64,000 nt of DNA from Chloroflexota bacterium (lineage in GTDB: Bacteria > Chloroflexota > UBA11872): NCBI GenBank assembly GCA_022824495.1, contig JAJDZU010000016.1:35172-99171 (forward strand), read 5' to 3'. Positions 35,769 through 45,304 of the stretch are shown here, piece after piece. Positions within the stretch are counted from its first letter, which is position 1. Each line of letters opens with the position of its first letter. The position numbers and the translations under genes were made by a program. The notes beneath the pieces were generated by a model. It was not told where the DNA came from and did no database searches. It was given only the letters and a program-made list of their open reading frames with translations.

Positions 35769-36469
35769 AGCTGAATTATGTCAAGAAATGAGTTTACGAT
35801 CACGCGCGGACTGTTGCCGGATTGCACGCCGGCCTGTCGCGGATAGTGCGTCACGCCAACCTGCGTGAAGCTGTGGCCGCCCCGCAGCGCGCGTGCGATC
35901 AATTCTGCTGAGATCGCGGCGCCGCGTCCGGATATGAAATCGTCGACAGGCACGGCTTCGCGACGGTAGAGCTTGAATCCGCAGTCCAGATCCCGCACGC
36001 GAAATCCCAGCAACAAACGTACCGACAGACCCCAGAGCCATGCGTTCAGCCGCCGGTAGAAGGGATCGGCTCGGTTGATCCGATATCCCAGCACAAACCC
36101 GTGCTCGTCCAGCGCGTCCACAACGGCCGGCAGATCCTCCAGCGAGAACTGCCCATCGCCGTCAGCACAGAAGATCAAATCGCCTGTCGCGGACTCAAAC
36201 CCCGTCCGCAGCGCCCGTCCGTAACCCAGATTCGTGGGGTGCGAAACTACCCGCACGCGCGGGTCGTTCTCGGCGATCGCGCCGGCAATCGCGGCCGTGT
36301 CATCGGTCGACCCGTCATTGACAATGATGACCTCAAAGTCGTCGGCAACACTCGGCAGGTACTCCAGTGCGTTGCCGATCACTCGCTCGACGTTCTCCGC
36401 CTCGTTGTGGCACGGAAAGAAAACGCTGATTGAAGCCCACGTCTTGGGCGCGTCGGAAGCTTGCTGCAA
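35744..36469 (-). CDS. Family 2 glycosyltransferase
   Basis: A 241-residue GT-A enzyme with SVFFPCHNEAENVERVI, VIIVNDGSTDDTAAIA, the metal motif FCADGDGQF and DCGFKLYRREAV. The start is taken as TTG at 36469 because GGGGGA lies 5 bases upstream and the conserved fold begins soon after. An ATG at 36574 gives a longer, poorly conserved N-terminus, and the open frame beyond is antisense to the TIM-barrel gene. It probably acts on a polyprenyl phosphate, together with the overlapping glycosyltransferase. Confidence 0.85.
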   Translation of the reverse strand: MQQASDAPKTWASISVFFPCHNEAENVERVIGNALEYLPSVADDFEVIIVNDGSTDDTAAIAGAIAENDPRVRVVSHPTNLGYGRALRTGFESATGDLIFCADGDGQFSLEDLPAVVDALDEHGFVLGYRINRADPFYRRLNAWLWGLSVRLLLGFRVRDLDCGFKLYRREAVPVDDFISGRGAAISAELIARALRGGHSFTQVGVTHYPRQAGVQSGNSPRVIVNSFLDIIQLWRGLKSG

Positions 36470-36607
36470 GTCGGTCCCCCAAGTCAGAAACCGGCTGGGC
36501 GCGAATCGATGGCCCACCGCCAGTCGTCCGCCGGTGACTATGGCACACCGCCCGCTCCCACTGGTACGCGGCATAATCCCAGGCCACGTCCGCACGGGAT
36601 CGGGCCG

Positions 36608-37435
36608 ATGCGCGTTTCCTACACCACCTACTCCGCGCCTGCCTGGCCGCTTGAACGACACCTCGCCGTCGCCGCCGAGACGGGCTGTGACGGCCTGGAA
36701 CTTCGAAACCTCGACGGCCAGCCCATCGATCCCGCGATGCCCGAGGATCGCCGCACCAGGATTTTCGACGCCGTCGCCGATGCCGGCCTCGAAATCTGTG
36801 TCGTAGGCAGCAGTGCGCGCTTCGCCTTCCCTTGCGGTGCCGACCGGCGGCAGGCGGTGGATGAGGCCGTGGCTTTCGTCCAACTTGCCGACGCGTGGGA
36901 CGCACCAATCGTCCGCGTCTTTGGCGGCAACTACGATCCCGGTCCTTCGGACGACGAAGTCAACGGCTGGGTCGCCGAGGCCTTGCGCGAAGTCGCCGTT
37001 GCGGCCGACGCCTATGGCATACGCATTGCCCTCGAGACTCACGACGCCTTTTCGACCGGCCAACGGGCACGGCGCGTCCTTGACCTTGCGGACCACACCG
37101 GCATTGGCGTCGTCTGGGACTTCGCCCACCCCGTACGTAACGGCGAGACCGTTGATCAGACCTGGAACCTCATTCACCGCGACGTCATCCACGCGCACTT
37201 CAAGGACATGAAGCTCACCGGCGGCGGTCGCGACGGCTGGGAATCCGTCGGCCCCGGCGAAGGCGACCTCCCATTAGCCGACATGGTCAGCCGGCTCGTT
37301 CAGGCCCACTACGACGGCTACGTCTCGACTGAATGGGAAGGCCGCGATCCCGACGGCGCCGACGACCCCACCGCCATGCTTCGCGCCCACACCGCCTCGA
37401 TTCGCGACCTGATCGCGACAGCTCGCGAACGCTGA
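36608..37435 (+). CDS. Sugar phosphate isomerase/epimerase (xylose-isomerase-like TIM barrel)
   Basis: A 275-residue protein of the AP endonuclease 2/xylose-isomerase-like barrel family. Metal-site candidates are Glu in ALETHDAF, Asp/His in VWDFAHPV, His in IHAHFKDMK and Glu in VSTEWEG. Relatives are hydroxypyruvate isomerases, inosose dehydratases and ketose 3-epimerases. The ATG at 36608 precedes RVSYTTYSAPAW. It ends about 80 bases before the T-box leader. The substrate is unknown. Confidence 0.85.
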   Translation: MRVSYTTYSAPAWPLERHLAVAAETGCDGLELRNLDGQPIDPAMPEDRRTRIFDAVADAGLEICVVGSSARFAFPCGADRRQAVDEAVAFVQLADAWDAPIVRVFGGNYDPGPSDDEVNGWVAEALREVAVAADAYGIRIALETHDAFSTGQRARRVLDLADHTGIGVVWDFAHPVRNGETVDQTWNLIHRDVIHAHFKDMKLTGGGRDGWESVGPGEGDLPLADMVSRLVQAHYDGYVSTEWEGRDPDGADDPTAMLRAHTASIRDLIATARER

Positions 37436-37518
37436 CATCGCGGCTTCGTCTCCGCTTCTCCCGTTCCCGTATCCGCGACTCCGGGAACAACCGTTGACTC
37501 GCACGCCTGCCGCGCCTA

Positions 37519-37805
37519 CGCTTGCCCTTCGAAAGGCGTTGATCGGGACGAGTACGCGCGACCTTCCACGCCAGAGAACCGGGCCCCGTGCTGAAAGTCC
37601 GGTCGTGGAAGCAGCGTCGAATGGCCCCGTGAGCCGCGGACCGAACGGCATCGCTCAGTAGGCTCTGACGGAAGCCCGCCGTAATCCGGGCAGGGTATCG
37701 AGTTCCGGCTCCGTACCTGTGAGGAGCGCCCTCGGCGCTTGAATTTAGGGGTGGCACCGCGAAGGCCACGTACCTCTCGCCCCCTTGTGTGGCGAGAGGT
37801 TTTTC
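37519..37805 (+). promoter_or_regulatory. T-box riboswitch (tRNA-Trp sensing) leader of the trp operon
   Basis: The 400-base gap between the TIM-barrel gene and trpE holds a T-box leader. Visible parts are a stem I with the GAGTA bulge (37550-37554), an AGAGAACCGG element (37573-37582) and a distal loop around 37586-37596. The likely specifier TGG, the Trp codon, is at 37622-37624, preceded by GAA and followed by GAGC. The conserved antiterminator box AGGGGTGGCACCGCG is at 37747-37761, and a terminator hairpin follows. Uncharged tRNA-Trp would stabilise the antiterminator and allow transcription of trpEGDCFBA. The exact 5' end is estimated. Confidence 0.88.
37772..37804 (+). terminator. Intrinsic terminator of the T-box leader
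   Basis: A perfect 10-base stem (ACCTCTCGCC at 37772-37781 with GGCGAGAGGT at 37791-37800), a 9-base loop and a run of five T. It lies just after the T-box sequence and is the alternative to the antiterminator. Confidence 0.9.
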
Positions 37806-37834
37806 GATTTAAGGCGCCGGAAGGAGGGGCCGAC

Positions 37835-39340
37835 ATGCTGTCCACTGCACCTTCACGCACGGACACTCGCGCTTGGACGCTCGAGCAATTGCGGGCCGGG
37901 CGCGGCGTCCCCGTCTTTCGCGACCTCCCGGCCGATCTCGACACGCCGGTCGCCGCCTACCTCAAGCTCCGCGGCGACGGCCCCTCGTTCCTTCTCGAAA
38001 GCGTAGAACGCGGCGAAGCCGTCGGCCGCTACTCCTTCGTGGGCGGATCCCCGCGCGCAGTCGTCCGACTACGCGAAGGCCGGGCCACCGTCGCCAACGG
38101 CAGTGGACAACCAGCGACCGGTAAATACGAAGATCCACTGGAGTACATCGAGGGGCTCCAACACCCGTTTCCAATCGCCACGCATCCGGACCTTCCGCCG
38201 TTCCAGGGCGGCGCGGTTGGCTATCTCGGCTACGACGTCGCCGCCAACTTCGAACGACTTCCCGTGCCCGAGCGAGACACACTCGGCGTTCCCGACGCCG
38301 TCTTCATGTACTGCGACGACTTCGTCGTGTTTGATCATGTGACACAGGTCCTGCGGCTCGTGACCCTCGCGCATCCGTCTGACGATGTCGACGCCGCGGT
38401 GGCCGCCGCTGAGGCCCGCCTCGATAGGCTGGCCCATCGACTCGATGGCCCCCATGCCGCGCCGCCGCCGCTACCGATCCCAAACGGCGAAGCCGCCTCG
38501 CAGAGCATGTCTCAGGCCGAATTCGAAGACTGCGTTCGCCGAGCCAAGGAATACGTCGCCGCCGGCGACATCATCCAGGTCGTGCCCTCCATCCGGTTTA
38601 GCCGCCCGCTCAACGTCGATGCATTTCAGGTCTATCGCTACCTGCGCCGCGTCAACCCCTCGCCATACATGTTCTTCCTGGACTGCGGCGATCTGCAGTT
38701 GGCCGGCGCCTCGCCCGAAATGCTGCTGCAGGCCGTCGAGGGACGTGTGCGCACCCGTCCGCTTGCTGGGACTCGGCCCCGTGGCGCAACCCCGGAGGAA
38801 GAAGCCGAGCTTGAGCGCGACCTCCTGGCCGACCCCAAGGAACTCGCCGAGCACGTCATGCTCGTCGATCTCGGCCGCAACGATCTCGGTCGTGTCGCCA
38901 ACCCCGGCACGGTCAACGTCGACGACCTCATGTTCGTCGAGCGCTTCTCCCACGTGATGCACATCGTGAGCGACGTGAGCGGACAGCTCAGTCCGAGTTT
39001 CGGGGGCGTCGACGCGCTCCGCGCCTGCTTTCCGGCTGGCACCCTCACCGGCGCGCCCAAGATTCGCGCCATGGAAATCATCGCCGAACTCGAAGACTTG
39101 CGACGCGGTCCCTACGGTGGCGCCGTCGGCTACATCAGCCATTCAGGCGACATGGACACCGCCATCACCATTCGGACGTTGCTTGCCCACAACGGACACG
39201 CCCACGTCCAGGCCGGTGCCGGCATCGTCGCCGACTCGGTCCCGGCCACCGAGTACCAGGAATGCCTCAACAAGGCTCGCGCCGTGCTTCAGGCCATTGA
39301 TCTCGCGGAGGAGGCGGCTCGTGCTGCTCGTCTTGGATAA
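37835..39340 (+). CDS. trpE: Anthranilate synthase component I
   Basis: A 501-residue enzyme that makes anthranilate from chorismate with TrpG-supplied ammonia. The N-terminal LLES motif (residues 53-56) is part of the tryptophan feedback site. Catalytic-domain motifs are PLAGTRPRG, LVDLGRNDLGRV and FPAGTLTGAPKIRAMEII. The ATG at 37835 has AAGGAGGGG 5 bases upstream, and it is the first gene after the T-box terminator. The stop lies inside trpG, a 20-base overlap. Confidence 0.96.
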   Translation: MLSTAPSRTDTRAWTLEQLRAGRGVPVFRDLPADLDTPVAAYLKLRGDGPSFLLESVERGEAVGRYSFVGGSPRAVVRLREGRATVANGSGQPATGKYEDPLEYIEGLQHPFPIATHPDLPPFQGGAVGYLGYDVAANFERLPVPERDTLGVPDAVFMYCDDFVVFDHVTQVLRLVTLAHPSDDVDAAVAAAEARLDRLAHRLDGPHAAPPPLPIPNGEAASQSMSQAEFEDCVRRAKEYVAAGDIIQVVPSIRFSRPLNVDAFQVYRYLRRVNPSPYMFFLDCGDLQLAGASPEMLLQAVEGRVRTRPLAGTRPRGATPEEEAELERDLLADPKELAEHVMLVDLGRNDLGRVANPGTVNVDDLMFVERFSHVMHIVSDVSGQLSPSFGGVDALRACFPAGTLTGAPKIRAMEIIAELEDLRRGPYGGAVGYISHSGDMDTAITIRTLLAHNGHAHVQAGAGIVADSVPATEYQECLNKARAVLQAIDLAEEAARAARLG

Positions 39341-39905
39341 CTACGACTCGTTTACCTACAACTTGGTGCAGTACCTCCAGGTCCTACAGCCAACTGTCAC
39401 GGTCTACCGCAATGACTCGCTCACCGTCGCTGAGGTCGAGCACATGGCGCCGGACGCAATCGTCATCTCACCTGGCCCCTGCACGCCTCACGAGGCGGGA
39501 ATCTCCGTGGATCTAATCCGCGCGCTTGGCCCAACTGTGCCCACGCTGGGTGTCTGCCTTGGCCACCAGTCCATCGGCGCCGCGTTCGGCGGGCAAGTCG
39601 TCCGCGCGCCCGTGCTGATGCATGGAAAAACCTCGCCAATCTCGCATGACGGCCGGCGCCTGTTCGCCGACCTGCCGAATCCCTTCGAGGCCACCCGCTA
39701 CCACTCCCTGATCGTGGCGCGCGACACGCTGCCGGACGAATTGGAAATCACGGCCCAGAGCCCAGACGGGCTTATCATGGGAATGCAGCACCGTACGCAC
39801 CCCATCTATGGCGTGCAGTTCCACCCGGAATCGATCTTGACCGACGCTGGACCCGCACTCCTGCGCAACTTCCTCATGTTGGCCGAAATGCCGGTGGCCG
39901 CATGA
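39321..39905 (+). CDS. trpG: Anthranilate synthase component II (glutamine amidotransferase)
   Basis: A 194-residue class I amidotransferase that delivers ammonia to TrpE. The nucleophile Cys79 is in TLGVCLGHQSIG and the His-Glu pair is in VQFHPESIL; SPGPCTPHEAG is the usual second motif. The start is GTG at 39321 inside the end of trpE, with GGAGGAGG upstream. The TGA overlaps trpD (ATGA). Confidence 0.95.
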   Translation: MLLVLDNYDSFTYNLVQYLQVLQPTVTVYRNDSLTVAEVEHMAPDAIVISPGPCTPHEAGISVDLIRALGPTVPTLGVCLGHQSIGAAFGGQVVRAPVLMHGKTSPISHDGRRLFADLPNPFEATRYHSLIVARDTLPDELEITAQSPDGLIMGMQHRTHPIYGVQFHPESILTDAGPALLRNFLMLAEMPVAA

Positions 39906-40927
39906 TTCCCGAAGCCATTCGTTCCGTCGTCGACGGTGAAGATCTCGATCGCGCCGCCGCCGGCGCCCTGATGGACGCGATTCTCGAGAACGAGATGACG
40001 CCCGCCCAGTTCGGAGCGCTCGTCACCGCCCTGCGTCTCAAGGGCGAAACCGCCGCCGAAATCGCCGGCTTCGCCGCCAGCATGATCCGCCATGCCCGGC
40101 GCGTGGATGTGGACAGTACGGCCCTCGTCGACACCTGCGGCACGGGGGGTGGGGTGACCCGGTGGGTCGGCGTGTCAACTGCTGCCGCCATCGTCGCCGC
40201 CGGCGCCGGAGCTGTTGTCGCCAAGCACGGCAATCGCGGCGTCACCCGTCCGGCCGGCAGTAGTGATGTGCTCGAAGCCCTGGGCGTAAACCTCATGGTC
40301 GGCCCCGACCTGGTGGCCCGGGCGCTCGCCGAAGCCCGCGTGGCCTTCATGTTTGCGCCGGCGTTTCATCCCGCCATGCGCTTTGCCGGCCCGCTGCGTC
40401 AGGAAATCGGCATCCGCACGGTCTTCAACGTCTTGGGGCCTCTCACCAACCCCGCCGGCGCCGAACGCCGTCTGCTCGGCGTCGGCGATCCTGCGCTCGC
40501 TCCCACCATCGCGGAAGCTGTGCGCCTGCTGGATATTGGTCGAGCGCTCGTCGTCCACGGCCACAGCGGAGTCGACGAAGTCTCCCTCACGGGCCCAACC
40601 CATGTGCTCGATGTCAGGGATGGCGTCGTCACCGAATACGACATCACGCCGGCTGACTTTGGATTGCCCACCGTGGATCCGGCCGAACTTGAAACTCACG
40701 ATGCCGAAGCCGTCGCCGGCGACACTCGTTTGGTTCTGGCCGATCAGCACGCCGGTCCTCGCCGCGATGTCGTGCTTGCCAACGCGTCCGCCGCCCTCGT
40801 TGCGGCCGGAATCGCTTCGGACTGGCGCGATGGCGTCTCTCGTGCGGCCGACGCCATTGCCGACGGCTCGGCGCTGGCCTGCCTGAACCGCCTTGTTGAA
40901 GTCTCGAACAGGAGCGACGGAGCCTAG
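39902..40927 (+). CDS. trpD: Anthranilate phosphoribosyltransferase with altered substrate loop
   Basis: A 341-residue enzyme that joins anthranilate to PRPP. KHGNR (residues 108-112), SSDVLEALG and VDEVSLTGP (metal-binding Asp-Glu) are present. The PRPP loop, normally GTGGDGxxTFNIST, reads GTGGGVTRWVGVST at residues 80-93, so the conserved Asp, Thr and Asn are replaced while length is kept. Everything around it is standard, so it is probably a functional variant, but activity is not certain. Start overlaps trpG. Confidence 0.93.
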   Translation: MIPEAIRSVVDGEDLDRAAAGALMDAILENEMTPAQFGALVTALRLKGETAAEIAGFAASMIRHARRVDVDSTALVDTCGTGGGVTRWVGVSTAAAIVAAGAGAVVAKHGNRGVTRPAGSSDVLEALGVNLMVGPDLVARALAEARVAFMFAPAFHPAMRFAGPLRQEIGIRTVFNVLGPLTNPAGAERRLLGVGDPALAPTIAEAVRLLDIGRALVVHGHSGVDEVSLTGPTHVLDVRDGVVTEYDITPADFGLPTVDPAELETHDAEAVAGDTRLVLADQHAGPRRDVVLANASAALVAAGIASDWRDGVSRAADAIADGSALACLNRLVEVSNRSDGA

Positions 40928-40930
40928 GAC

Positions 40931-41710
40931 GTGATCCTCGACGAGATTGTCGCCCGCAAGCGCATCGACGTGGCGGCCCGTGTGGAGCGCGCCAATCTGG
41001 CCGAACTCCAGACGCGCCTCGCCCAACGTGGGCCCACGCGTTCCCTGTGGCGCGCCCTGGACGAGGACGGCGTCGGGGTCATGGCCGAGATCAAGCGTCG
41101 CTCGCCCTCCGCCGGCACATTTGCCGAGGACATCGACCCGTCCGCCTGGGCGGCTCGATATCAGGCCGGCGGGGCCATTGCAATCTCCGTCCTCACCGAC
41201 GAACCCTTCTTCGGTGGCTCGCACGCCGACCTCGCAGCGGCCCGCGCCGCTACCGAACTGCCGGTCCTGCAAAAGGACTTCGTTATCACCGACTACCAGA
41301 TCTTTGAGGCCGCGGCCTTTGAGGCCGATGCCGTCTTGCTCATCACCGGTCTCACGCTCGATCAGGACCTTCAGGCGCAGATTGAACTCGTCCATCGCTT
41401 GCAGATGGAAGCCCTCGTCGAGGTGCACACCGAGGAGGAACTCGACGAAGCCCTCCTCGCGGGTGCCCGCATCATTGGCATCAACAACCGCAACCTCCGT
41501 GAATTCACGACCGACCTGGCCGTCACGGAGGAACTGTGCAAGTTGATTCCTGAGGAAATCACCGTCGTCAGCGAAAGCGGCGTCCACGTGGCCCACGATG
41601 TGGAGCGGCTGGCCGCCGCCGGCGTTAGCGGTGTCCTGGTCGGCGAGTCCATCATGACTGCCGCGGACCCGCAGGCTCAGCTCCGCATGCTCGTCGAGGC
41701 TGGCGAGTAA
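40931..41710 (+). CDS. trpC: Indole-3-glycerol phosphate synthase
   Basis: A 259-residue TIM-barrel enzyme that decarboxylates and closes the ring of CdRP to indoleglycerol phosphate. Catalytic motifs are MAEIKRRSPSAG, VLQKDFVITDYQI, IIGINNRNLREF and VVSESGV, matching the Glu/Lys set of the family. The start is GTG at 40931, 3 bases after the trpD stop, with GGAG upstream. Confidence 0.95.
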   Translation: MILDEIVARKRIDVAARVERANLAELQTRLAQRGPTRSLWRALDEDGVGVMAEIKRRSPSAGTFAEDIDPSAWAARYQAGGAIAISVLTDEPFFGGSHADLAAARAATELPVLQKDFVITDYQIFEAAAFEADAVLLITGLTLDQDLQAQIELVHRLQMEALVEVHTEEELDEALLAGARIIGINNRNLREFTTDLAVTEELCKLIPEEITVVSESGVHVAHDVERLAAAGVSGVLVGESIMTAADPQAQLRMLVEAGE

Positions 41711-41717
41711 CCCGCGC

Positions 41718-42335
41718 ATGCTTGTCAAGATCTGCGGCCTCCTGGAACCGGCCGATGGCCATGTCGCCGCGGCGGCTGGTGCCGATCTGCTGAGCGTGAT
41801 CTTCGCGCCCGCCCGCCGCCGCCGGACGCTCGCCCAGGCCCGCGCAATCTTCGACACCGCGCCGCCCCACGTGGAGCGCGTCGGCGTCTTCGTCGATGCT
41901 CCACCCGCCGAAGTCAACGAAGTCATTGAAGCCTGCCGCCTCGATCGCGTGCAGTTTTCCGGCGCCGAAACGCCCGAGTACTGCCGCGCCTTCGGCGAGC
42001 GGGCCATCAAGACGCTCCGGCTGCCGGGTGACCTCGACAAGCTCCCGCGGTTTCCAGTCCCGCTGTTCAACTTGGACGCGGAAGTCGAAGGCCACGCCGG
42101 CGGAACCGGCGAGATCTGGGATTACACACTCGCACGCGAGACATCCCACACCTACCGCATACTCCTTGCCGGCGGCTTGTCGCCCGACAACGTCGGTGCC
42201 GCCATTGCCGCCGTCCGGCCATACGGCGTGGACGTCAGCAGCGGCGTTGAGACCGACCGGCGCAAGGACCACGACAAGATCGAACTGTTCATTCGCAACG
42301 CGCGAGCCGCCTACGACACGGCGCTCGCGCCATGA
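41718..42335 (+). CDS. trpF: Phosphoribosylanthranilate isomerase
   Basis: A 205-residue TIM-barrel enzyme catalysing the Amadori rearrangement of PRA to CdRP. The general base Cys6 is in MLVKICGL, and the general acid is probably the Asp in LFNLDAEVEG. The phosphate loops AGGLSPDNV and VDVSSGVET are typical. It follows trpC by 7 bases and overlaps the lipoprotein gene start (ATGA). Confidence 0.94.
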   Translation: MLVKICGLLEPADGHVAAAAGADLLSVIFAPARRRRTLAQARAIFDTAPPHVERVGVFVDAPPAEVNEVIEACRLDRVQFSGAETPEYCRAFGERAIKTLRLPGDLDKLPRFPVPLFNLDAEVEGHAGGTGEIWDYTLARETSHTYRILLAGGLSPDNVGAAIAAVRPYGVDVSSGVETDRRKDHDKIELFIRNARAAYDTALAP

Positions 42336-43324
42336 CCCGGCTTCGCCTCGCCGCCCTGGGCTTCTCCCTGCTTGCTCTGGCCGCCTGCACTCACGGCCTG
42401 GAACTCGAGAACGGCCAACGACCGGTCCAGCCGATCACACGAGTCAGCTTTCTCTTTAACGAAGACCAGAGCGACATCGTTCTGACGGCACCCACGAGCG
42501 TCGAACAACAGGCCGCCGCCGCGGATCCAGGCCCCGCGGCTGTCACGGCCTCTCCGCCGGCCGCAGCGCCGCCGCCGCGGCCCACGGAGGCCCCTGCGCC
42601 CCCCACTCCCTCGACCGCCGAGCCGGGCACGACGGCTGAGCCGTCGCCCGCTAACACGGCCGCGACCGGCAGCCCGACGCCAACAGCCGAGCCGACCCCG
42701 CTCCCCGAAATCGACATCGCGGCCATTACCGCCGACGAGACAGCCAGGTCGCTGGTCATTCCGGCGACGGAAGTTGATCCCGGATTGGAAACCGTCGACG
42801 AATCGTCCGACCCCACGGACTTCCTGTCCGAGGAGCTCATGGCTCAATCTGCCCTCGCGAGCTTCTACGTCAGTGGCAGCAGCCGCCAGCCCAGCGGCGG
42901 TGGTCGCCCCGTCCAACTGGTGCAGCGCCTGTTTGTCCACGCCAATACCCAGGGCGCATCCAGGATGTTTGACGAACTGGTCGACAGCGCCGCCCCGACC
43001 TTTGCCATCGCGGCTCTTGGCTTCTTTCGACAGTTCTACCCGGATCTTGAGCCCGGCACGCGTACGTCTGATCAGTTCACGCTGGCCGACCAAAACCGCC
43101 TGATTGAAGTTCGAATCGACCCCATGATTGCTCCCGAGGAACGCGAACTCGGCCCAGGCGACCCGCACATTTACTACTTGATTCTTCGAGAAGGTCGAGT
43201 GTCGGCCATCTTCGAGCTCGTCTACCTGAGTGCACAGGATCCGGATGTCGTCACCGTTCTGGGGGAACGCCTGATTAACCGGATTCCAAGCGAACTTGCT
43301 GAAGAGTCGAACTCAAGTGCTTGA
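42332..43324 (+). CDS. Lipoprotein with Pro/Ala/Thr-rich linker, inside the trp operon
   Basis: A 330-residue exported protein. It has a signal peptide and a lipobox in LLALAAC (Cys19), then a low-complexity Ala/Pro/Thr stretch from about residue 58 to 130, then a globular domain of about 190 residues. The globular domain has no motif I recognise. Its start overlaps the trpF stop, and its end overlaps the trpB start, so it is co-translated with tryptophan genes. It has no obvious role in tryptophan synthesis. Confidence 0.8.
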   Translation: MTRLRLAALGFSLLALAACTHGLELENGQRPVQPITRVSFLFNEDQSDIVLTAPTSVEQQAAAADPGPAAVTASPPAAAPPPRPTEAPAPPTPSTAEPGTTAEPSPANTAATGSPTPTAEPTPLPEIDIAAITADETARSLVIPATEVDPGLETVDESSDPTDFLSEELMAQSALASFYVSGSSRQPSGGGRPVQLVQRLFVHANTQGASRMFDELVDSAAPTFAIAALGFFRQFYPDLEPGTRTSDQFTLADQNRLIEVRIDPMIAPEERELGPGDPHIYYLILREGRVSAIFELVYLSAQDPDVVTVLGERLINRIPSELAEESNSSA

Positions 43325-44519
43325 CACACGGACGCTTCCCGATGAGTACGGCTACTACGGCCCCTTTGGCGGCCGCTATGTGCCGGAGACTCTCGTCGCC
43401 GCGCTAGACGAGCTCGAAGCCTCGTTCCAGCGCCACCACCGGGACCCTGCGTTCGTCGACGAACTTGAAAACCTCCTCCACTTCTATGCCGGCCGCCCCA
43501 CCCCCACCTACCACGCCACCCGCCTCAGCAAGGAACTCGGAGGCGCTCAGCTCTACCTCAAGCGCGAGGACCTCGCGCACACCGGCGCCCACAAGATCAA
43601 CAACGCGCTCGGCCAGGGCCTGCTCGCCCGTGTCAGCGGCAAACGCCGCGTAATCGCCGAGACCGGTGCCGGCCAGCACGGCGTGGCCTCCGCCACCGTC
43701 TGCGCCATGCTCGGACTCGACTGCGTGGTCTACATGGGCGAGGAAGACGTCCACCGCCAGGCCCTCAACGTCGCCCGCATGCGCACCCTCGGCGCCGAAG
43801 TCATTTCCGTGACGTCCGGCACCCGCACCCTCAAGGACGCCATCAACGAGGCCCTCCGCGATTGGGTCACGAACGTGGAATCGACGTTTTACTTGTTCGG
43901 ATCCGCAACCGGCCCGCACCCCTACCCCAAGATTGTCCGCGAGTTCCAGCGCGTCATCGGCCGCGAAGCCCGCGCCCAGATCCAGGAACTCTCAGGCGGA
44001 CTGCCCAACACCGTCATCGCCTGCGTCAACGGCGGCAGCAACGCCATCGGCATTTTTTCCGCGTTCATCGAAGACCCTGGCGTCGCCCTGATCGGCGTCG
44101 AAGCCGGCGGCCGCGGCGGTGACCAGGGCGAGCACGCGGCCACCGTGGAGTGCGGGACTCTCGGCATCCTTCACGGGTCACGCAGCCTGCTCCTGCAGGA
44201 CGAAGGCGGCCAGATTATTGGAACTCACAGCATCGCCGCGGGACTTGACTATCCGGGTGTGGGTCCGGAACTGGCCTATCTTCATCACATCGGCCGGGCG
44301 AGCTACGCCACGATCGACGACGCCGAGGCCATGCGTGCCCTGTCCCTGCTGGCCCGAACCGAGGGCATCATTCCTGCCCTAGAGAGCGCGCACGCCGTCG
44401 CCGGCGCAGTCCGTCTTGCGTCCGAGGCAAGCAGCGATCACGTCATCCTGGTCAATCTCTCAGGACGCGGCGACAAGGACATGGAGACCATCGCCGCCCA
44501 ACTCGGCGAGCGCCCATGA
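43317..44519 (+). CDS. trpB: Tryptophan synthase beta chain
   Basis: A 400-residue PLP enzyme that condenses indole and serine. The PLP lysine is in [31 protein letters not shown] and the catalytic Glu in IAETGAG are present. The GTG at 43317 is preferred, and it overlaps the lipoprotein stop; a TTG at 43296 is also in frame. The length fits the TrpB1 type that partners TrpA. The stop overlaps trpA. Confidence 0.96.
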   Translation: MLDTRTLPDEYGYYGPFGGRYVPETLVAALDELEASFQRHHRDPAFVDELENLLHFYAGRPTPTYHATRLSKELGGAQLYLKREDLAHTGAHKINNALGQGLLARVSGKRRVIAETGAGQHGVASATVCAMLGLDCVVYMGEEDVHRQALNVARMRTLGAEVISVTSGTRTLKDAINEALRDWVTNVESTFYLFGSATGPHPYPKIVREFQRVIGREARAQIQELSGGLPNTVIACVNGGSNAIGIFSAFIEDPGVALIGVEAGGRGGDQGEHAATVECGTLGILHGSRSLLLQDEGGQIIGTHSIAAGLDYPGVGPELAYLHHIGRASYATIDDAEAMRALSLLARTEGIIPALESAHAVAGAVRLASEASSDHVILVNLSGRGDKDMETIAAQLGERP

Positions 44520-45304
44520 ACCGTATCGACTCGACCTTCAAGTCGGCCAAAGCCGAATCTCGCCTGGTCCTGGCTCCCTACGTCACCGTTGGATATCCCA
44601 CCCGCGAATCCGCCGTCGAACTGGCGCTCGCCTACGTCGAAGCCGGCGCCGACATGCTCGAAATAGGCATGCCGTTCAGCGACCCCATCGCTGATGGCCC
44701 CACGGTGCAATTGGCCTCGCAGATCGCGCTGGAAGGCGGCGTCTGGCTTGAGGACGCTTTCCATCTGATCGAGCGGATTCGCGCTCAGACCGACATCCCG
44801 TTGGCCCTCATGGGCTACGCGAATCCGTTCATGCAATTTGGCCTTGGCGCGCTGGCGAGCGCGACCTCGGCAGCCGGCGCTGATGGATTGATCGTTCCGG
44901 ACGTCCTTCCGGAGCACGCCCACGACATCGAGGCCGCGAATGCCGAGCACGGTCTGTACCTGATCCGATTTGCGGCCCCGACGACGCCGCCTGAGCGCCT
45001 GCGGCAGGTCGGGCACGGGGCGCAGGGCTTCATCTACTGCGTCAGCGTCACCGGCGTTACCGGCAGCCGCGCCGAACTATCCGACAGTCTGCCTGCCTAC
45101 CTGGCGCGCGTGGGCAAAGCCACCAGCATCCCCCGCGTCGTCGGCTTCGGCATCTCCAAACCCGAACACCTGCGTTCGCTCCGCGGCCGCGCCGAGGGCG
45201 CCATCGTCGCCAGCGCCCTCATCGACATCGTGCAAGCCAGCCCGCCCGGCCGGGGCGTCGAAGCCGCCGCGGCCCACGTCCGCAGTCTCGCGGCTGCTGC
45301 ATGA
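44516..45304 (+). CDS. trpA: Tryptophan synthase alpha chain
   Basis: A 262-residue TIM-barrel enzyme that cleaves indoleglycerol phosphate and channels indole to TrpB. The catalytic Glu is in [11 protein letters not shown] and the Asp in SDPIADGP. The phosphate loops [12 protein letters not shown] and VGFGIS are standard. Start and stop both overlap the neighbours by 4 bases (ATGA). Confidence 0.96.
   Translation: MNRIDSTFKSAKAESRLVLAPYVTVGYPTRESAVELALAYVEAGADMLEIGMPFSDPIADGPTVQLASQIALEGGVWLEDAFHLIERIRAQTDIPLALMGYANPFMQFGLGALASATSAAGADGLIVPDVLPEHAHDIEAANAEHGLYLIRFAAPTTPPERLRQVGHGAQGFIYCVSVTGVTGSRAELSDSLPAYLARVGKATSIPRVVGFGISKPEHLRSLRGRAEGAIVASALIDIVQASPPGRGVEAAAAHVRSLAAAA

Noticed and set aside
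40175..42070. A 631-codon open frame on the minus strand across trpD, trpC and trpF
   Set aside because: It is antisense to three clearly functional trp genes; its composition is low in complexity and shows no domain. GC-rich coding DNA commonly leaves such open shadows.
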